Positions 1 to 6,522 of a stretch of 19,447 nucleotides of DNA are shown here, piece by piece. The translations under genes were made by a program, and so were the position numbers. The stretch lies in contig DAOTZA010000142.1 of NCBI GenBank assembly GCA_034434515.1, positions 1 to 19,447 of the forward strand, given 5' to 3'. The stretch is from NAK19 sp034434515 (GTDB lineage Bacteria > Chloroflexota > Anaerolineae > Anaerolineales > UBA4823). The notes under the pieces are model-generated. The model saw nothing but the letters and a program-made list of their open reading frames with translations. It had not been told where the DNA came from and did not search any database. Within the stretch, counting starts at the first letter, position 1. Each line of letters begins with the position of its first letter.

Positions 1-905
1 TGTTCGCTTAGCTCGCGGCGATAGTTTTCGATCGCCAGACCGCGATGCAGACGCAGGGTTTCGATGGTCACTTCAGGAGTCACGTTGGGATTTCCGTCGC
101 GGTCGCCGCCAATCCACGAAGCCAGACGCAACCAGGGGCGCTCGACCCTTAAGCCAGGGTAGTGTTCGGCAAGGGCACGGTCTAAATCTTCGTATAGATC
201 GGGCAGGGTGCGCCAAAACACGTTTTCGATGTAATACAGGCCAGTGCGCACTTCATCGGTCACCTCGATTTTGCTGGCACGGGCTCTTTCGGTCAACCAG
301 AGACTGCTGATCTCGGCCCGAATGGTCTCGATCAGGTCTTCTTCCTGACGCGGGGTGCAGGCAAACTGGGTGAGCTCTTCGAGGGCAGCCGCGATGCGCT
401 GCAGTTTGGACAGGATGGTGCGTCGCCTTGCTTCGGTAGGGTGAGCGGTCAGGACGATCTCAATTGACAGGTTATCGAGCAAATCCGCCATTTGCTGAGC
501 CGTGACGCCTTGCGCTTTGAGCAGGGCAATCGCTTCGCCGATAGAATCGTGTTCGGGGCGCGGGTAACTTTCCCGTTGCCGCTGACGCAGGGTGTCCAAA
601 CGCGAGCGTTCTTCGGCCAAATTGACCAGATCGAAGTAGGCGGCAAAGGCGGTAGCGATGGTTTGAGCTTCGGCAGGTTGTAAGCGCTGAAAAATCTGGC
701 GCAGCGACCGATCGGCGTCAGATTCGCCTGCCCGCCGCGCCTTGGCCGCGGCACGGATGCGCTCAATCATCTCAAAGGACGCCACGCCCTCAAATTCCAG
801 GATGACTTTGCCCAGCAAGTCGCCCAAAAGGTGAATAAGTTGTGAAATATCCAGCGGCTTGCCACAGGGGATTTCGGGATCGTTCGGGGTTGACAGGGTT
901 GCCAT
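1..905 (-). CDS. ppc: Phosphoenolpyruvate carboxylase, N-terminal 301 residues (gene runs off the window)
   Basis: Cytosolic enzyme that carboxylates phosphoenolpyruvate with bicarbonate to oxaloacetate and phosphate, refilling the TCA cycle. Translating from the ATG at 905 gives 301 residues in one open frame to the window edge. Two family signatures are clear: VLTAHPTEARRRT around residues 151-163, with the catalytic His at 155, and WIGGDRDGNPN around 264-274. Family members are about 850-950 residues, so roughly two thirds of the gene lies beyond position 1; the missing end is the window boundary, not damage. The ribosome site is weak (AGGA about 10 nt before the ATG). The likely promoter lies inside the repeat at 940-972. 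The gene follows the F420 operon on the same strand but is separated from cofC by 166 nt of repeats, so it is probably its own transcription unit. The identification is very secure. Confidence 0.96.
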   Translation of the reverse strand, partial: MATLSTPNDPEIPCGKPLDISQLIHLLGDLLGKVILEFEGVASFEMIERIRAAAKARRAGESDADRSLRQIFQRLQPAEAQTIATAFAAYFDLVNLAEERSRLDTLRQRQRESYPRPEHDSIGEAIALLKAQGVTAQQMADLLDNLSIEIVLTAHPTEARRRTILSKLQRIAAALEELTQFACTPRQEEDLIETIRAEISSLWLTERARASKIEVTDEVRTGLYYIENVFWRTLPDLYEDLDRALAEHYPGLRVERPWLRLASWIGGDRDGNPNVTPEVTIETLRLHRGLAIENYRRELSE

Positions 906-939
906 GATAACGATATCCTAGACGAATTTGGGTTTTTTA

Positions 940-1000
940 GTCGTATTATATCCCAAACCTTGCGCTGGTTTTAGTAGGGCAAATTACAAATTTGCCCTAC
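940..1000. repeat. Intergenic repeat unit, copy 1 (33-bp direct repeat plus hairpin)
   Basis: Positions 940-972 match 1020-1052 exactly (33 bp, offset 80 bp). The direct repeat is followed at once by a perfect hairpin: arm GTAGGGCAAATT at 974-985, loop ACA, arm AATTTGCCCTAC at 989-1000. The short size, lack of coding capacity and paired arrangement suggest a non-autonomous dispersed element of the REP/MITE kind. It contains a minus-strand TATAAT upstream of ppc. No T-tract follows the hairpin on either strand, so it is not a classical intrinsic terminator. Confidence 0.85.
945..950 (-). promoter_or_regulatory. Candidate -10 element for ppc, inside a repeat copy
   Basis: A perfect TATAAT reads on the minus strand and would place the transcript start near 938, about 33 nt before the ppc ATG. 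No convincing -35 hexamer is seen at 16-18 nt spacing. The same TATAAT occurs at 1025-1030 in the second repeat copy, 80 bp further upstream of ppc. It may be a real promoter or merely an AT-rich part of the repeat. Confidence 0.4.
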
Positions 1001-1019
1001 GTCTTAATTGGGGAATTTG

Positions 1020-1086
1020 GTCGTATTATATCCCAAACCTTGCGCTGGTTTTGAAGCCAGTAGGGCAAATTTCAAATTTGTCCTAC
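1020..1086. repeat. Intergenic repeat unit, copy 2, overlapping the 3' end of cofC
   Basis: Second copy of the unit. The direct repeat is at 1020-1052, then 7 bases absent from copy 1, then the hairpin: arms at 1060-1071 and 1075-1086, loop TCA, with one C-to-T change that turns a G-C pair into G-T. The distal half of the hairpin lies inside cofC and supplies its last codons and stop. Copy 2 is thus slightly diverged from copy 1 and has been absorbed into a reading frame. Confidence 0.85.
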
Positions 1087-1680
1087 CTCAGATTTCAGCA
1101 GCTTCCAATCTTCCGCGTCATCCAGGTCAAAGGCTAATTCAGCTACATCGACCACCGCACAGCGTCGTCCCAGTTGGGCAGCTAGCTCACAATGGGCTTG
1201 AAAGGAATTTTCCCCAAAGCAGAAACGCGGTAGGGTCGGCGGCGCAAGATACAGGGCGTTGGTGCCGCGCCCATGCCGATCGGGGGCAATGGCAAGCACG
1301 GGCTCTTCCCCCTGGACGGCGCCTAGGAAAGTTTCTATGGCGGATTGGCAGAGCAGGGGTAAATCGGCGGGCAAGATCAGGGTTGCTCGGGCACGGCTGC
1401 GTTGGGCAAATAGCGTAGCTACTAGCACAGCTCGATTGATCCCATCGGGTTTGCTTTCCAGCAATGTGCGCGCTCCCAGAGAGCGCGCCAGTGCCAGGGC
1501 TTCATGGTCACGGCTGACCACCATCACCACGCCCACGCGGACAGACTCTTTCAACACGGCTACGGTGTGGCACAACAAGCGCCGGTTGAGATCCCAGCGT
1601 TGGTCGAGATCCAACACCGTCGAAAGGCGCGATTTGCCGCGCCGCAAAGGCTTGACCGGCACGATTGCCCAGAGAGTCAT
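1072..1680 (-). CDS. cofC: Phospholactate / phosphoenolpyruvate guanylyltransferase (CofC/FbiD family)
   Basis: Third step-specific enzyme of the F420 operon. It couples GTP to 2-phospholactate (archaeal type) or phosphoenolpyruvate (actinobacterial FbiD type), making the activated intermediate used by CofD and releasing pyrophosphate. The 202-residue length is normal. Family features include the N-terminal nucleotide-binding WAIVPVKPLRRGKSRLS, a central LILPADLPLL with the metal-binding Asp, and APDRHGRGTNALYLAPP with FCFGENSFQAH after it. The ATG at 1680 overlaps the cofD stop (ATGA) and has GGGAG 8 nt upstream. The last residues, VGQI, and the TGA are encoded inside the hairpin of repeat copy 2, so the C-terminus was probably rewritten by repeat insertion. 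The substrate cannot be read from sequence; the reductase domain in the operon favours phosphoenolpyruvate. Family assignment is secure. Confidence 0.93.
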   Translation of the reverse strand: MTLWAIVPVKPLRRGKSRLSTVLDLDQRWDLNRRLLCHTVAVLKESVRVGVVMVVSRDHEALALARSLGARTLLESKPDGINRAVLVATLFAQRSRARATLILPADLPLLCQSAIETFLGAVQGEEPVLAIAPDRHGRGTNALYLAPPTLPRFCFGENSFQAHCELAAQLGRRCAVVDVAELAFDLDDAEDWKLLKSEVGQI

Positions 1681-2612
1681 GGCAAGAACTCCCTTTGGAC
1701 AAAGGTCAGAATCTCTTGCGCCAATCTCTGACGGTCGGGGATGGTTTGCATTACGGTATCGGTGACCAGCGTTTGCAGTCCCAAAGAGCGAATCTCCACT
1801 TCTTCTTCCGCATCCAGTCGGTCGAAGACAAAGCCTTTGAGCAGCGAGCCATAGTGCAGGGCAACTGCCTGGGCGGAAGGGGGAATGCCGATCTCGGCAA
1901 ACATCTTGGCCGCCGGACCTTTGAGGGCTTTACCGCCCACGATAGGAGAGATGGCAACTACTTTCGCTCGCAGGAGCGCCTGACGGATGCCCGGCACAGC
2001 CAGGATTGGGTCAATCGAAACCCACGGATTGGAGGGACAAAAGATGACCACATCACAGGCAAAAATGGCTTCCAGCACGCCCGGCGCGGGAGCAGCTTGA
2101 GCCGCGCCTTCAAAGCGAAAGCCACGCACGCCGGGTTCAAAGCGATGTTTGACAAAATATTCTTGAAAGGATAAATCCCCTATGTCGGTCTCAACGATGG
2201 TTTGCACTGCGTCGTCGCTCATCGGCAGCAGGCGCGGGGCAATCCCCCAACGGGCACAGAAGAAGCTAGTCACCTCGCTGAGCGTCTCCCCTTCCCCCAG
2301 GCGCCGCGTGCGTTCCAGATGGGTAGCCAGATCCTGATCTCCAAGGCGAAACCAGCTCGGCGCTCCCAAAGCTTCCAGGGCGCGCAGCGTGTTCCAGGTT
2401 TCTCCTGCCCGTCCCCAGCCTGTTTCTGGGTTTGCCAGACCAGCCAGGGTATAGCAGACGGTATCCAGATCGGGGCAGATTTTCAGACCAAAATGGAAAA
2501 AATCATCCCCGGTGTTGACAACAATCGTCAATTCTTGTGGGGAAAGGCAGCGCGCCAGACCATCAACCAGCTTTGCGCCGCCAACCCCGCCGGCGAAAGC
2601 AACCACCTTCAT
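1677..2612 (-). CDS. cofD: 2-phospho-L-lactate transferase family (CofD/FbiA), F420 biosynthesis
   Basis: Transfers the phospholactyl or phosphoenolpyruvyl group from the guanylylated intermediate made by CofC to the deazaflavin Fo, giving F420-0 or dehydro-F420-0 and releasing GMP. The product has 311 residues, usual for the family. The start KVVAFAGGVGGAKLVDGLA is the glycine-rich CofD signature, followed by IVVNTGDDFFHFGLKICPDLDT, which holds the metal and Fo-site residues, and later FCPSNPWVSIDPILAVPGIR and SPIVGGKALKGPA. The ATG at 2612 overlaps the stop of the upstream gene by ATGA and has a GAGGTGG ribosome site about 10 nt away. Its own stop overlaps cofC in the same way, so translation is probably coupled along the operon. 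Confidence is very high. Confidence 0.96.
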   Translation of the reverse strand: MKVVAFAGGVGGAKLVDGLARCLSPQELTIVVNTGDDFFHFGLKICPDLDTVCYTLAGLANPETGWGRAGETWNTLRALEALGAPSWFRLGDQDLATHLERTRRLGEGETLSEVTSFFCARWGIAPRLLPMSDDAVQTIVETDIGDLSFQEYFVKHRFEPGVRGFRFEGAAQAAPAPGVLEAIFACDVVIFCPSNPWVSIDPILAVPGIRQALLRAKVVAISPIVGGKALKGPAAKMFAEIGIPPSAQAVALHYGSLLKGFVFDRLDAEEEVEIRSLGLQTLVTDTVMQTIPDRQRLAQEILTFVQREFLP

Positions 2613-3568
2613 CGGTAAAGCACCACCTCAGCGAGAGATTTGCGTGGCGGGGGCGCCGGCCGTTCCGAAGCATAGCCGACCAGAATCAATGCCTGGGCTT
2701 GCCAGGAAGGAGGAAGGTCTAAAGCTTGTTGGGCTGCTTCGGGGGCAAAGAGCGGGGCGCACAACCAGACGGTTGCCAGACCCAGGGCATGGGCGGCTAA
2801 AAGAAATTGTCCTCCGGCCAATGCCACGCTTTGGATTGCCATCTCGCGCTCTCCTTTGCGCTGGCGTTCTGTACCGCCAGCCTGAATGTCCTCCTCGCAA
2901 AGACAAAGCAAGACGGCCAGCGGAGCCGCCTGGATGCGGTTTCGGGAACGTTCGAGGCGTTGATGGATTTCTTCAAGGCTTACCCCTTGTGCCAGGAGAT
3001 CCCGCCGCAAGGTTTCGCCCAGTGCCTGAGCCAGGCGCTGCTTTGCCTCTGAACTGTTCAAGATCACAAAACGCCAGGGCTGCTCGTTGTGGGCGGAGGG
3101 CGCCCAACAGGCCAACTCGATGACCTGTTCGATCAACGCCTGGGCTACGGGTCGCTCCAAAAAGCGCCGCACCGAGCGCCGCTCGGTTAGCAGGCGCAGG
3201 CTCTCGGGTGTCCGCTGGATAGGAACGGCGGTCAGGCCGATCTGGGTGTAGAAATCGGTCACTGTTTCCACTTCCCGATCGTTCAAGCCCACCACCAGAC
3301 TGCGGCTTAACACCAGGTTGTGTTCATCTACGGCCAGCAGGATTGCGGCAACCTGTACAGAGTCCTGAGAGCCTTTCCAGACCTCCATTTCTTCGCCGCT
3401 TTCGCTGAGCGGCAGGGCAAGGTAACCGCAGTCAAAGGGGTAACGTAGGTGAGGAAAACAGGCATGCAGGCTTCCTTGCGGTCGATCAATGACGATTTCG
3501 CCTTCCTCCAACAGGCGGTCTAAGGATTCCCAGAATGTTTGCCAGTTTTTCTCCATTTTCTCTTTCAC
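2609..3568 (-). CDS. Fusion of a pyrophosphatase-like domain and an FbiB-type nitroreductase domain
   Basis: 319 residues with two parts. Residues 23-118 resemble the short inorganic-pyrophosphatase-like family: IVIDRPQGSLHACFP, then YPFDCGYL, then EEMEVWKGS and a hydrophobic strand-rich segment. The acidic cluster that normally carries Asp residues is all Glu here (ESGEEME), so catalysis is doubtful. Residues 121-319 are an FMN nitroreductase: ERRSVRRF at 129-136, WAPSAHNEQPWRFVIL at 155-170, LAAHALGLATVWL near 257-269 and a C-terminal ILVGYASERPAPPPRKS. This half matches the domain that in actinobacterial FbiB is fused to the CofE ligase and reduces dehydro-F420; here the ligase is the separate upstream gene. 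The GTG start at 3568 overlaps the cofE stop (GTGA) with AGGA 9-10 nt upstream; an ATG at 3556 is possible. Domain calls are good, exact function inferred. Confidence 0.88.
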   Translation of the reverse strand: MKEKMEKNWQTFWESLDRLLEEGEIVIDRPQGSLHACFPHLRYPFDCGYLALPLSESGEEMEVWKGSQDSVQVAAILLAVDEHNLVLSRSLVVGLNDREVETVTDFYTQIGLTAVPIQRTPESLRLLTERRSVRRFLERPVAQALIEQVIELACWAPSAHNEQPWRFVILNSSEAKQRLAQALGETLRRDLLAQGVSLEEIHQRLERSRNRIQAAPLAVLLCLCEEDIQAGGTERQRKGEREMAIQSVALAGGQFLLAAHALGLATVWLCAPLFAPEAAQQALDLPPSWQAQALILVGYASERPAPPPRKSLAEVVLYR

Positions 3569-4332
3569 CGAAACAGATCCTGGTCAAGCGGTCGCAAGAG
3601 TTCAACCAGGCTTGCCTCGCGCAGTGGGTAGGGAAAGCCGCGCACATGCACAAGCGGCGTGCCTTCGGCAGCCTGTCCCATCACCAACGAAGCCCCAGCC
3701 GCCAGTTCATCGGCAACCCCCACCTGGGTGATGCGCAAACGATAACCGAAGAGATCGGGTTTGCCGCGCAAATCCACCAGACCCGGCAACCCGGCTAAGC
3801 CAATTGCCACCCCCACCGTCCCCAAACGCCAGGCGCGCCCATGCGAGTCGATGATCATCACCCCAATCGAAACGCCAAAGTGAGTCTGGATGCCGTCCCG
3901 CAAGCGCCTTGCCGAAGTATCGGGGTCCTCGGGCAGCAATAGCACCCATTCTTCATCTGCTGTGCCCACGCCGGCAACGTTCGAGTGGTCGATCCCGGCG
4001 TTGGCGCACACAAACCCCAGGCGATGTTCAACCACAATTGTACCGGGGCGGGTGCGCAGCACAGCGCGGCTCTCTTTTAGGATCAACTCAACCAGGCGCG
4101 GGTCTTTCTCGATTTGTTGGGCCAGTTCCAGGGCACGGTGGGAAGGTGTAACGGTTGCCAGATTCACCCAGCGACCTTCGGCTTTGGAAACGATCTTTTG
4201 AGCAAAAACCAGAATATCCCCATCGAGCAGCGTTAATCCACTGGCTGAGAGGGCTTGAACGGTCAAACCAACCAGATCATCACCGCTTTTGACGAGCGGA
4301 AATCCTTGCACGGCGGTCAGGATTAAGGGCAT
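3565..4332 (-). CDS. cofE: Coenzyme F420:L-glutamate ligase
   Basis: Adds the glutamate tail to F420-0 using GTP, the last step of F420 synthesis, in the cytosol. At 255 residues it is the stand-alone CofE size, without the nitroreductase extension of actinobacterial FbiB. Family motifs are FPLVKSGDDLVGL near residues 11-23, GDILVFAQKIVSKAEGR at 38-54, FVCANAGIDHSNVAG around 107-121, and a region with LLLPEDPD and IGVMIIDSHGRAWRLGTVGVAIG, which hold the metal and nucleotide ligands. The ATG at 4332 has AAGG 8 nt upstream. It is the first gene of the operon and its TGA overlaps the GTG of the reductase fusion. It is likely expressed from the extended -10 promoter at 4386-4394, leaving a leader of about 47 nt. 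The assignment is secure. Confidence 0.95.
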   Translation of the reverse strand: MPLILTAVQGFPLVKSGDDLVGLTVQALSASGLTLLDGDILVFAQKIVSKAEGRWVNLATVTPSHRALELAQQIEKDPRLVELILKESRAVLRTRPGTIVVEHRLGFVCANAGIDHSNVAGVGTADEEWVLLLPEDPDTSARRLRDGIQTHFGVSIGVMIIDSHGRAWRLGTVGVAIGLAGLPGLVDLRGKPDLFGYRLRITQVGVADELAAGASLVMGQAAEGTPLVHVRGFPYPLREASLVELLRPLDQDLFR

Positions 4333-4385
4333 CTGAGTAGCCTTAGCTTTGACGGTCTTTCGAGGACAGGATTGGATTTGTTTTC

Positions 4386-4394
4386 ATTATACCA
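4386..4394 (-). promoter_or_regulatory. Extended -10 promoter of the F420 operon
   Basis: On the minus strand this reads TGGTATAAT, a perfect TATAAT with the TGn extension. The -35 position (CGGCTT at 17 nt, inside the structured repeat at 4399-4453) is poor, as is common for extended -10 promoters. Transcription would start near 4379, about 47 nt before cofE. It is the only good promoter upstream of the four coupled genes. Confidence 0.65.
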
Positions 4395-4398
4395 ATTT

Positions 4399-4453
4399 TG
4401 GAGTGCAAAAGCCGTCCTTTAGCGGGTTGTGGAAGCGTGGCTTCCGCACTCCA
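4399..4453. repeat. Structured palindromic repeat element, copy A
   Basis: A 55-nt element closed by perfect 8-bp arms, TGGAGTGC (4399-4406) and GCACTCCA (4446-4453). Next to the 3' arm is a 6-bp hairpin, GGAAGC-GTG-GCTTCC at 4431-4445; the 5' half can form a weaker hairpin. Copy B at 12724-12779 has the same outer arms and a 6-bp inner hairpin with a compensatory pair change. It lies between cofE and the sigma factor gene, immediately upstream of the F420 promoter. Confidence 0.85.
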
Positions 4454-4691
4454 TAGACGGTTTGCAAAAAACGTTATTCATGTACATTGGCGTCCAGTCG
4501 CGGCGAAGAATTCTCCAATCTTGTCCCCCATATTTTTTTTCGACAAATTCAGGTAAAATTAAGAGAAAGTTATCTGGAGTTTGATCACGGGGCGAAAATG
4601 CAAGGTGAAGACTGTCTCTGCCCTACACACCTTACAAATCTGCAAAGCGTGTAATATTTTCATTTCCCATGCGTTTTAAAGGACAGAATGA
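4454..4691. other. Intergenic region upstream of the sigma factor gene
   Basis: Together with 4333-4453 this is the largest gene-free stretch in the window (359 nt). No ORF with family resemblance and no tRNA-like structure was seen. It is AT-richer than the flanking genes. It holds an ATTGG/CCAAT inverted repeat (4486-4490 and near 4515-4519) and an eight-T run before TCGACAA, neither arranged as a classical terminator. A possible -10, TAATAT at 4652-4657, lies about 35 nt before the sigma factor ATG with only a poor -35. The ribosome site AAAGGA is at about 4678-4683. An ECF-type autoregulated promoter could lie here, but I could not identify one with confidence. Confidence 0.4.
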
Positions 4692-5255
4692 ATGCCGGAT
4701 TGGCAAAAGTTCAGTGATCAGGAATTGATTGCCCTTGCCCAAAAGGGCGAGCGAGAGGCGTTTGAAGAAATCTATCGTCGCTATGGCGAGGCGATTTACC
4801 GTTATCTTTATGCGCAGGTAAGTCACGAACAGGATGCCGAAGATATGACCGCAGATGTCTTTTTAAGCCTTTGGCGTACGCTGGGGCAATATCGTGAAAA
4901 CGAGCGCGTGCCTTTCTATGTCTATCTCTATCGGATTGCGCGCAATCGCCTGGTCGATTATTATCGCCGCCAGAGAACCCGCGCCGGGGACACCGATAGC
5001 CCCGAAGTGGGAGAGCAAAACGCTGCACCACGCGCTGCACCCCTGGTGATTGCCGGGATGGAGGTGGGCGACCTTCATCGCTATCTATTGAAACTACCAC
5101 CCGACTATCGCACGGTATTGGTCTTGCGCTTTCTCAACGATCTGAGCGCGAAAGAGACGGCCCAGGTGATGGGCAAATCCTACGCTGCTGTGCGGGTTTT
5201 GCAACCTCGCGCCCTGGCTGCCTTACGGGCACTGATGGAAAGAGGTGAGGGATGA
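4692..5255 (+). CDS. ECF-type RNA polymerase sigma factor
   Basis: 187-residue sigma-70 family protein of the extracytoplasmic-function type, which directs RNA polymerase to stress or surface-response promoters. Sigma region 2 spans about residues 20-97: AFEEIYRRYGEAIYRYLYAQ, the DAEDMTADVFLSLW core-binding motif, and FYVYLYRIARNRLVDYYRRQ. Region 4 spans about 127-182: LLKLPPDYRTVLVLRFLNDLSAKETAQVMGKSYAAVR followed by LQPRALAALR. The linker is short and there is no C-terminal extension. The ATG at 4692 has AAAGGA about 8 nt upstream. Its TGA overlaps the next ATG (ATGA), and that partner is a membrane protein of the type commonly coupled to ECF factors in Chloroflexota, so the pair is likely a sigma/anti-sigma unit. 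The ECF subgroup and regulon are unknown. Confidence 0.93.
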   Translation: MPDWQKFSDQELIALAQKGEREAFEEIYRRYGEAIYRYLYAQVSHEQDAEDMTADVFLSLWRTLGQYRENERVPFYVYLYRIARNRLVDYYRRQRTRAGDTDSPEVGEQNAAPRAAPLVIAGMEVGDLHRYLLKLPPDYRTVLVLRFLNDLSAKETAQVMGKSYAAVRVLQPRALAALRALMERGEG

Positions 5256-6457
5256 AAGACCCTATCCAACTCGAAGAAGCCTTGCAAGATTGCCTCGAGG
5301 CGATGATTCAGGGTGGGCAGACCCTCGACCAGGCTCTGGCTCGCTATCCACACCTGCGCCAGGAGCTTTTGCCCCTGTTAGAAAGCGCCCTTTGGGTTCG
5401 CTCGCAACGGGCAGACTTCTCGCCTTCTCCACAACGCCGAGCAGCCCTGCAGGAACGGGTTTTGAAATCCATCCAGACCCAACCGCTGCCCCATGTTCAA
5501 GCGGCAGCGCGCCCGCGGTGGTCATCTCGACCGGCGCGGGCACGTCGGCTTGCCTGGCTGGGGATCGCGGCAACGCTGGTCTTTCTGAGCCTGCTGGTGT
5601 TCACGACCACCGGGATGGCGCTGGCTGCGCAAAACAGCCTGCCGGGAGATCCGCTCTACGCAGTTAAGGAAGCGGTTGAAGAGGCCCGCGTCTTGCTCAC
5701 CTGGGATGCCGCCCAGCGGGCGCGTTTGCGTCTGGCATATGCCGAGCGCCGCCTCGCTGAAGTCGCCCGCCTCTCTCAGCGAGGGCGAGTCAATGAAACT
5801 CCTCTGCCGTTGCGCAACTACGAAGTGCAACTAGCCCTTGCTCTGCAGGAGGTTGAGAGCGCCGCGCGCCAAAACCCCCTGCAGGCCTCTCAATTGAAGG
5901 CTGAAATCGAAGCTGGACTTCAGACTCAGGCGGCTTCGCTGGTTGCTCTGGAGAGCCTCCTGCCGCCCGTCCAGGCAGCCGCGGTGCGCCAGGCTCAAGA
6001 TGCTACCTTCCAGACCTTGCAAGCTGTGGATGCTCTCCTGACCGAGATGGCGGCGACGCTAACGCCAAATGTTATCCTGTCTGCGCCGGTTTCGGCGACC
6101 GACGCTGGATGGCACTCTCCGCTGCCGCCCTTTTCCACTCCTACCGCATCGTTCATCCCACCCGGTCTGTTGCGCCAGACCCAGTCCCCAACGCCGCGCG
6201 CTAGCCTGACGCCCCACCCAACCAACACTCACCGTCCCACGCAGGTCGTTCCGCCGACCAAAACGCCCAAACCAACTCAGATCAAGCCTCCCGTCCCAAC
6301 CCCAAAACCGACCCAGGTCAAGCCGCCCAAACCAACCCCCAAGCCAACTCAGGTCAAGCCGCCCAAGCCAACCCCCAAACCGACCAACCCCAATAAACCT
6401 ACGGATGTGCCCCAACCGCCAGGGCAAAGCAAGCCAACCAAGACGCCAAAGAAATAA
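5252..6457 (+). CDS. DUF5667-type membrane protein, putative anti-sigma factor with Lys/Pro/Thr tail
   Basis: 401 residues. The cytoplasmic part (1-98) has a LQDCLEAMIQGG...YPHLRQELLPLL segment often seen in Chloroflexota partners of ECF sigma factors. One membrane helix spans about 99-121. Outside, SLPGDPLYAVKEAVEEARVLLT (129-150) and a helical LRLAYAERRLAEVARL segment are characteristic of DUF5667, followed by more Ala/Gln/Leu-rich helix to about 266. The tail, from about 310 to 401, is a low-complexity tract of KPTQVKPPKPTP-type repeats ending in KK, probably extended and able to contact the wall or polyanionic surface polymers. No zinc-binding anti-sigma motif (HxxxCxxC) is seen. The 4-nt overlap with the sigma gene implies stoichiometric production. 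The anti-sigma role is inferred from topology and context. Confidence 0.78.
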   Translation: MKDPIQLEEALQDCLEAMIQGGQTLDQALARYPHLRQELLPLLESALWVRSQRADFSPSPQRRAALQERVLKSIQTQPLPHVQAAARPRWSSRPARARRLAWLGIAATLVFLSLLVFTTTGMALAAQNSLPGDPLYAVKEAVEEARVLLTWDAAQRARLRLAYAERRLAEVARLSQRGRVNETPLPLRNYEVQLALALQEVESAARQNPLQASQLKAEIEAGLQTQAASLVALESLLPPVQAAAVRQAQDATFQTLQAVDALLTEMAATLTPNVILSAPVSATDAGWHSPLPPFSTPTASFIPPGLLRQTQSPTPRASLTPHPTNTHRPTQVVPPTKTPKPTQIKPPVPTPKPTQVKPPKPTPKPTQVKPPKPTPKPTNPNKPTDVPQPPGQSKPTKTPKK

Positions 6458-6487
6458 AGCAGCTTGCAATTCTGTTAGGAAATCTTA

Positions 6488-6516
6488 TTGCTTTAATTGG
6501 CAATCATCACTATAAT
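6488..6516 (+). promoter_or_regulatory. Sigma-70-like promoter immediately before the TadE-like gene
   Basis: TATAAT at 6511-6516 is perfect, with TTGCTT at 6488-6493 as the -35 and 17 nt between. Only six bases (CAAAAC) separate the -10 from the ATG at 6523, so transcription should start at or next to the start codon. An imperfect inverted repeat, TTGCAATT (6464-6471) with AATTGGCAA (6495-6503), brackets the -35 and could be an operator. Confidence 0.7.
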
Positions 6517-6522
6517 CAAAAC

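Noticed and set aside
974..1000. Intrinsic terminator for cofC or ppc
   Set aside because: The hairpin is strong but no T-tract follows it on either strand and the stem is AT-rich; better viewed as part of a repeat.
1008..1765. Plus-strand frames across the repeat, cofC and the end of cofD
   Set aside because: They are antisense to well-identified F420 genes and start within the repeat.
4470..4494. Possible ECF-type promoter (AAC and CGTC about 18 nt apart) before the sigma factor gene
   Set aside because: The spacing is slightly long, the -35 lacks the G of GAAC, and the site is about 200 nt from the gene; too weak to list as a feature.
4615..4640. Third copy of the 940-1086 repeat
   Set aside because: Only a short GCCCTAC stretch and nearby AT-rich sequence match; no hairpin partner or 33-bp core is present.
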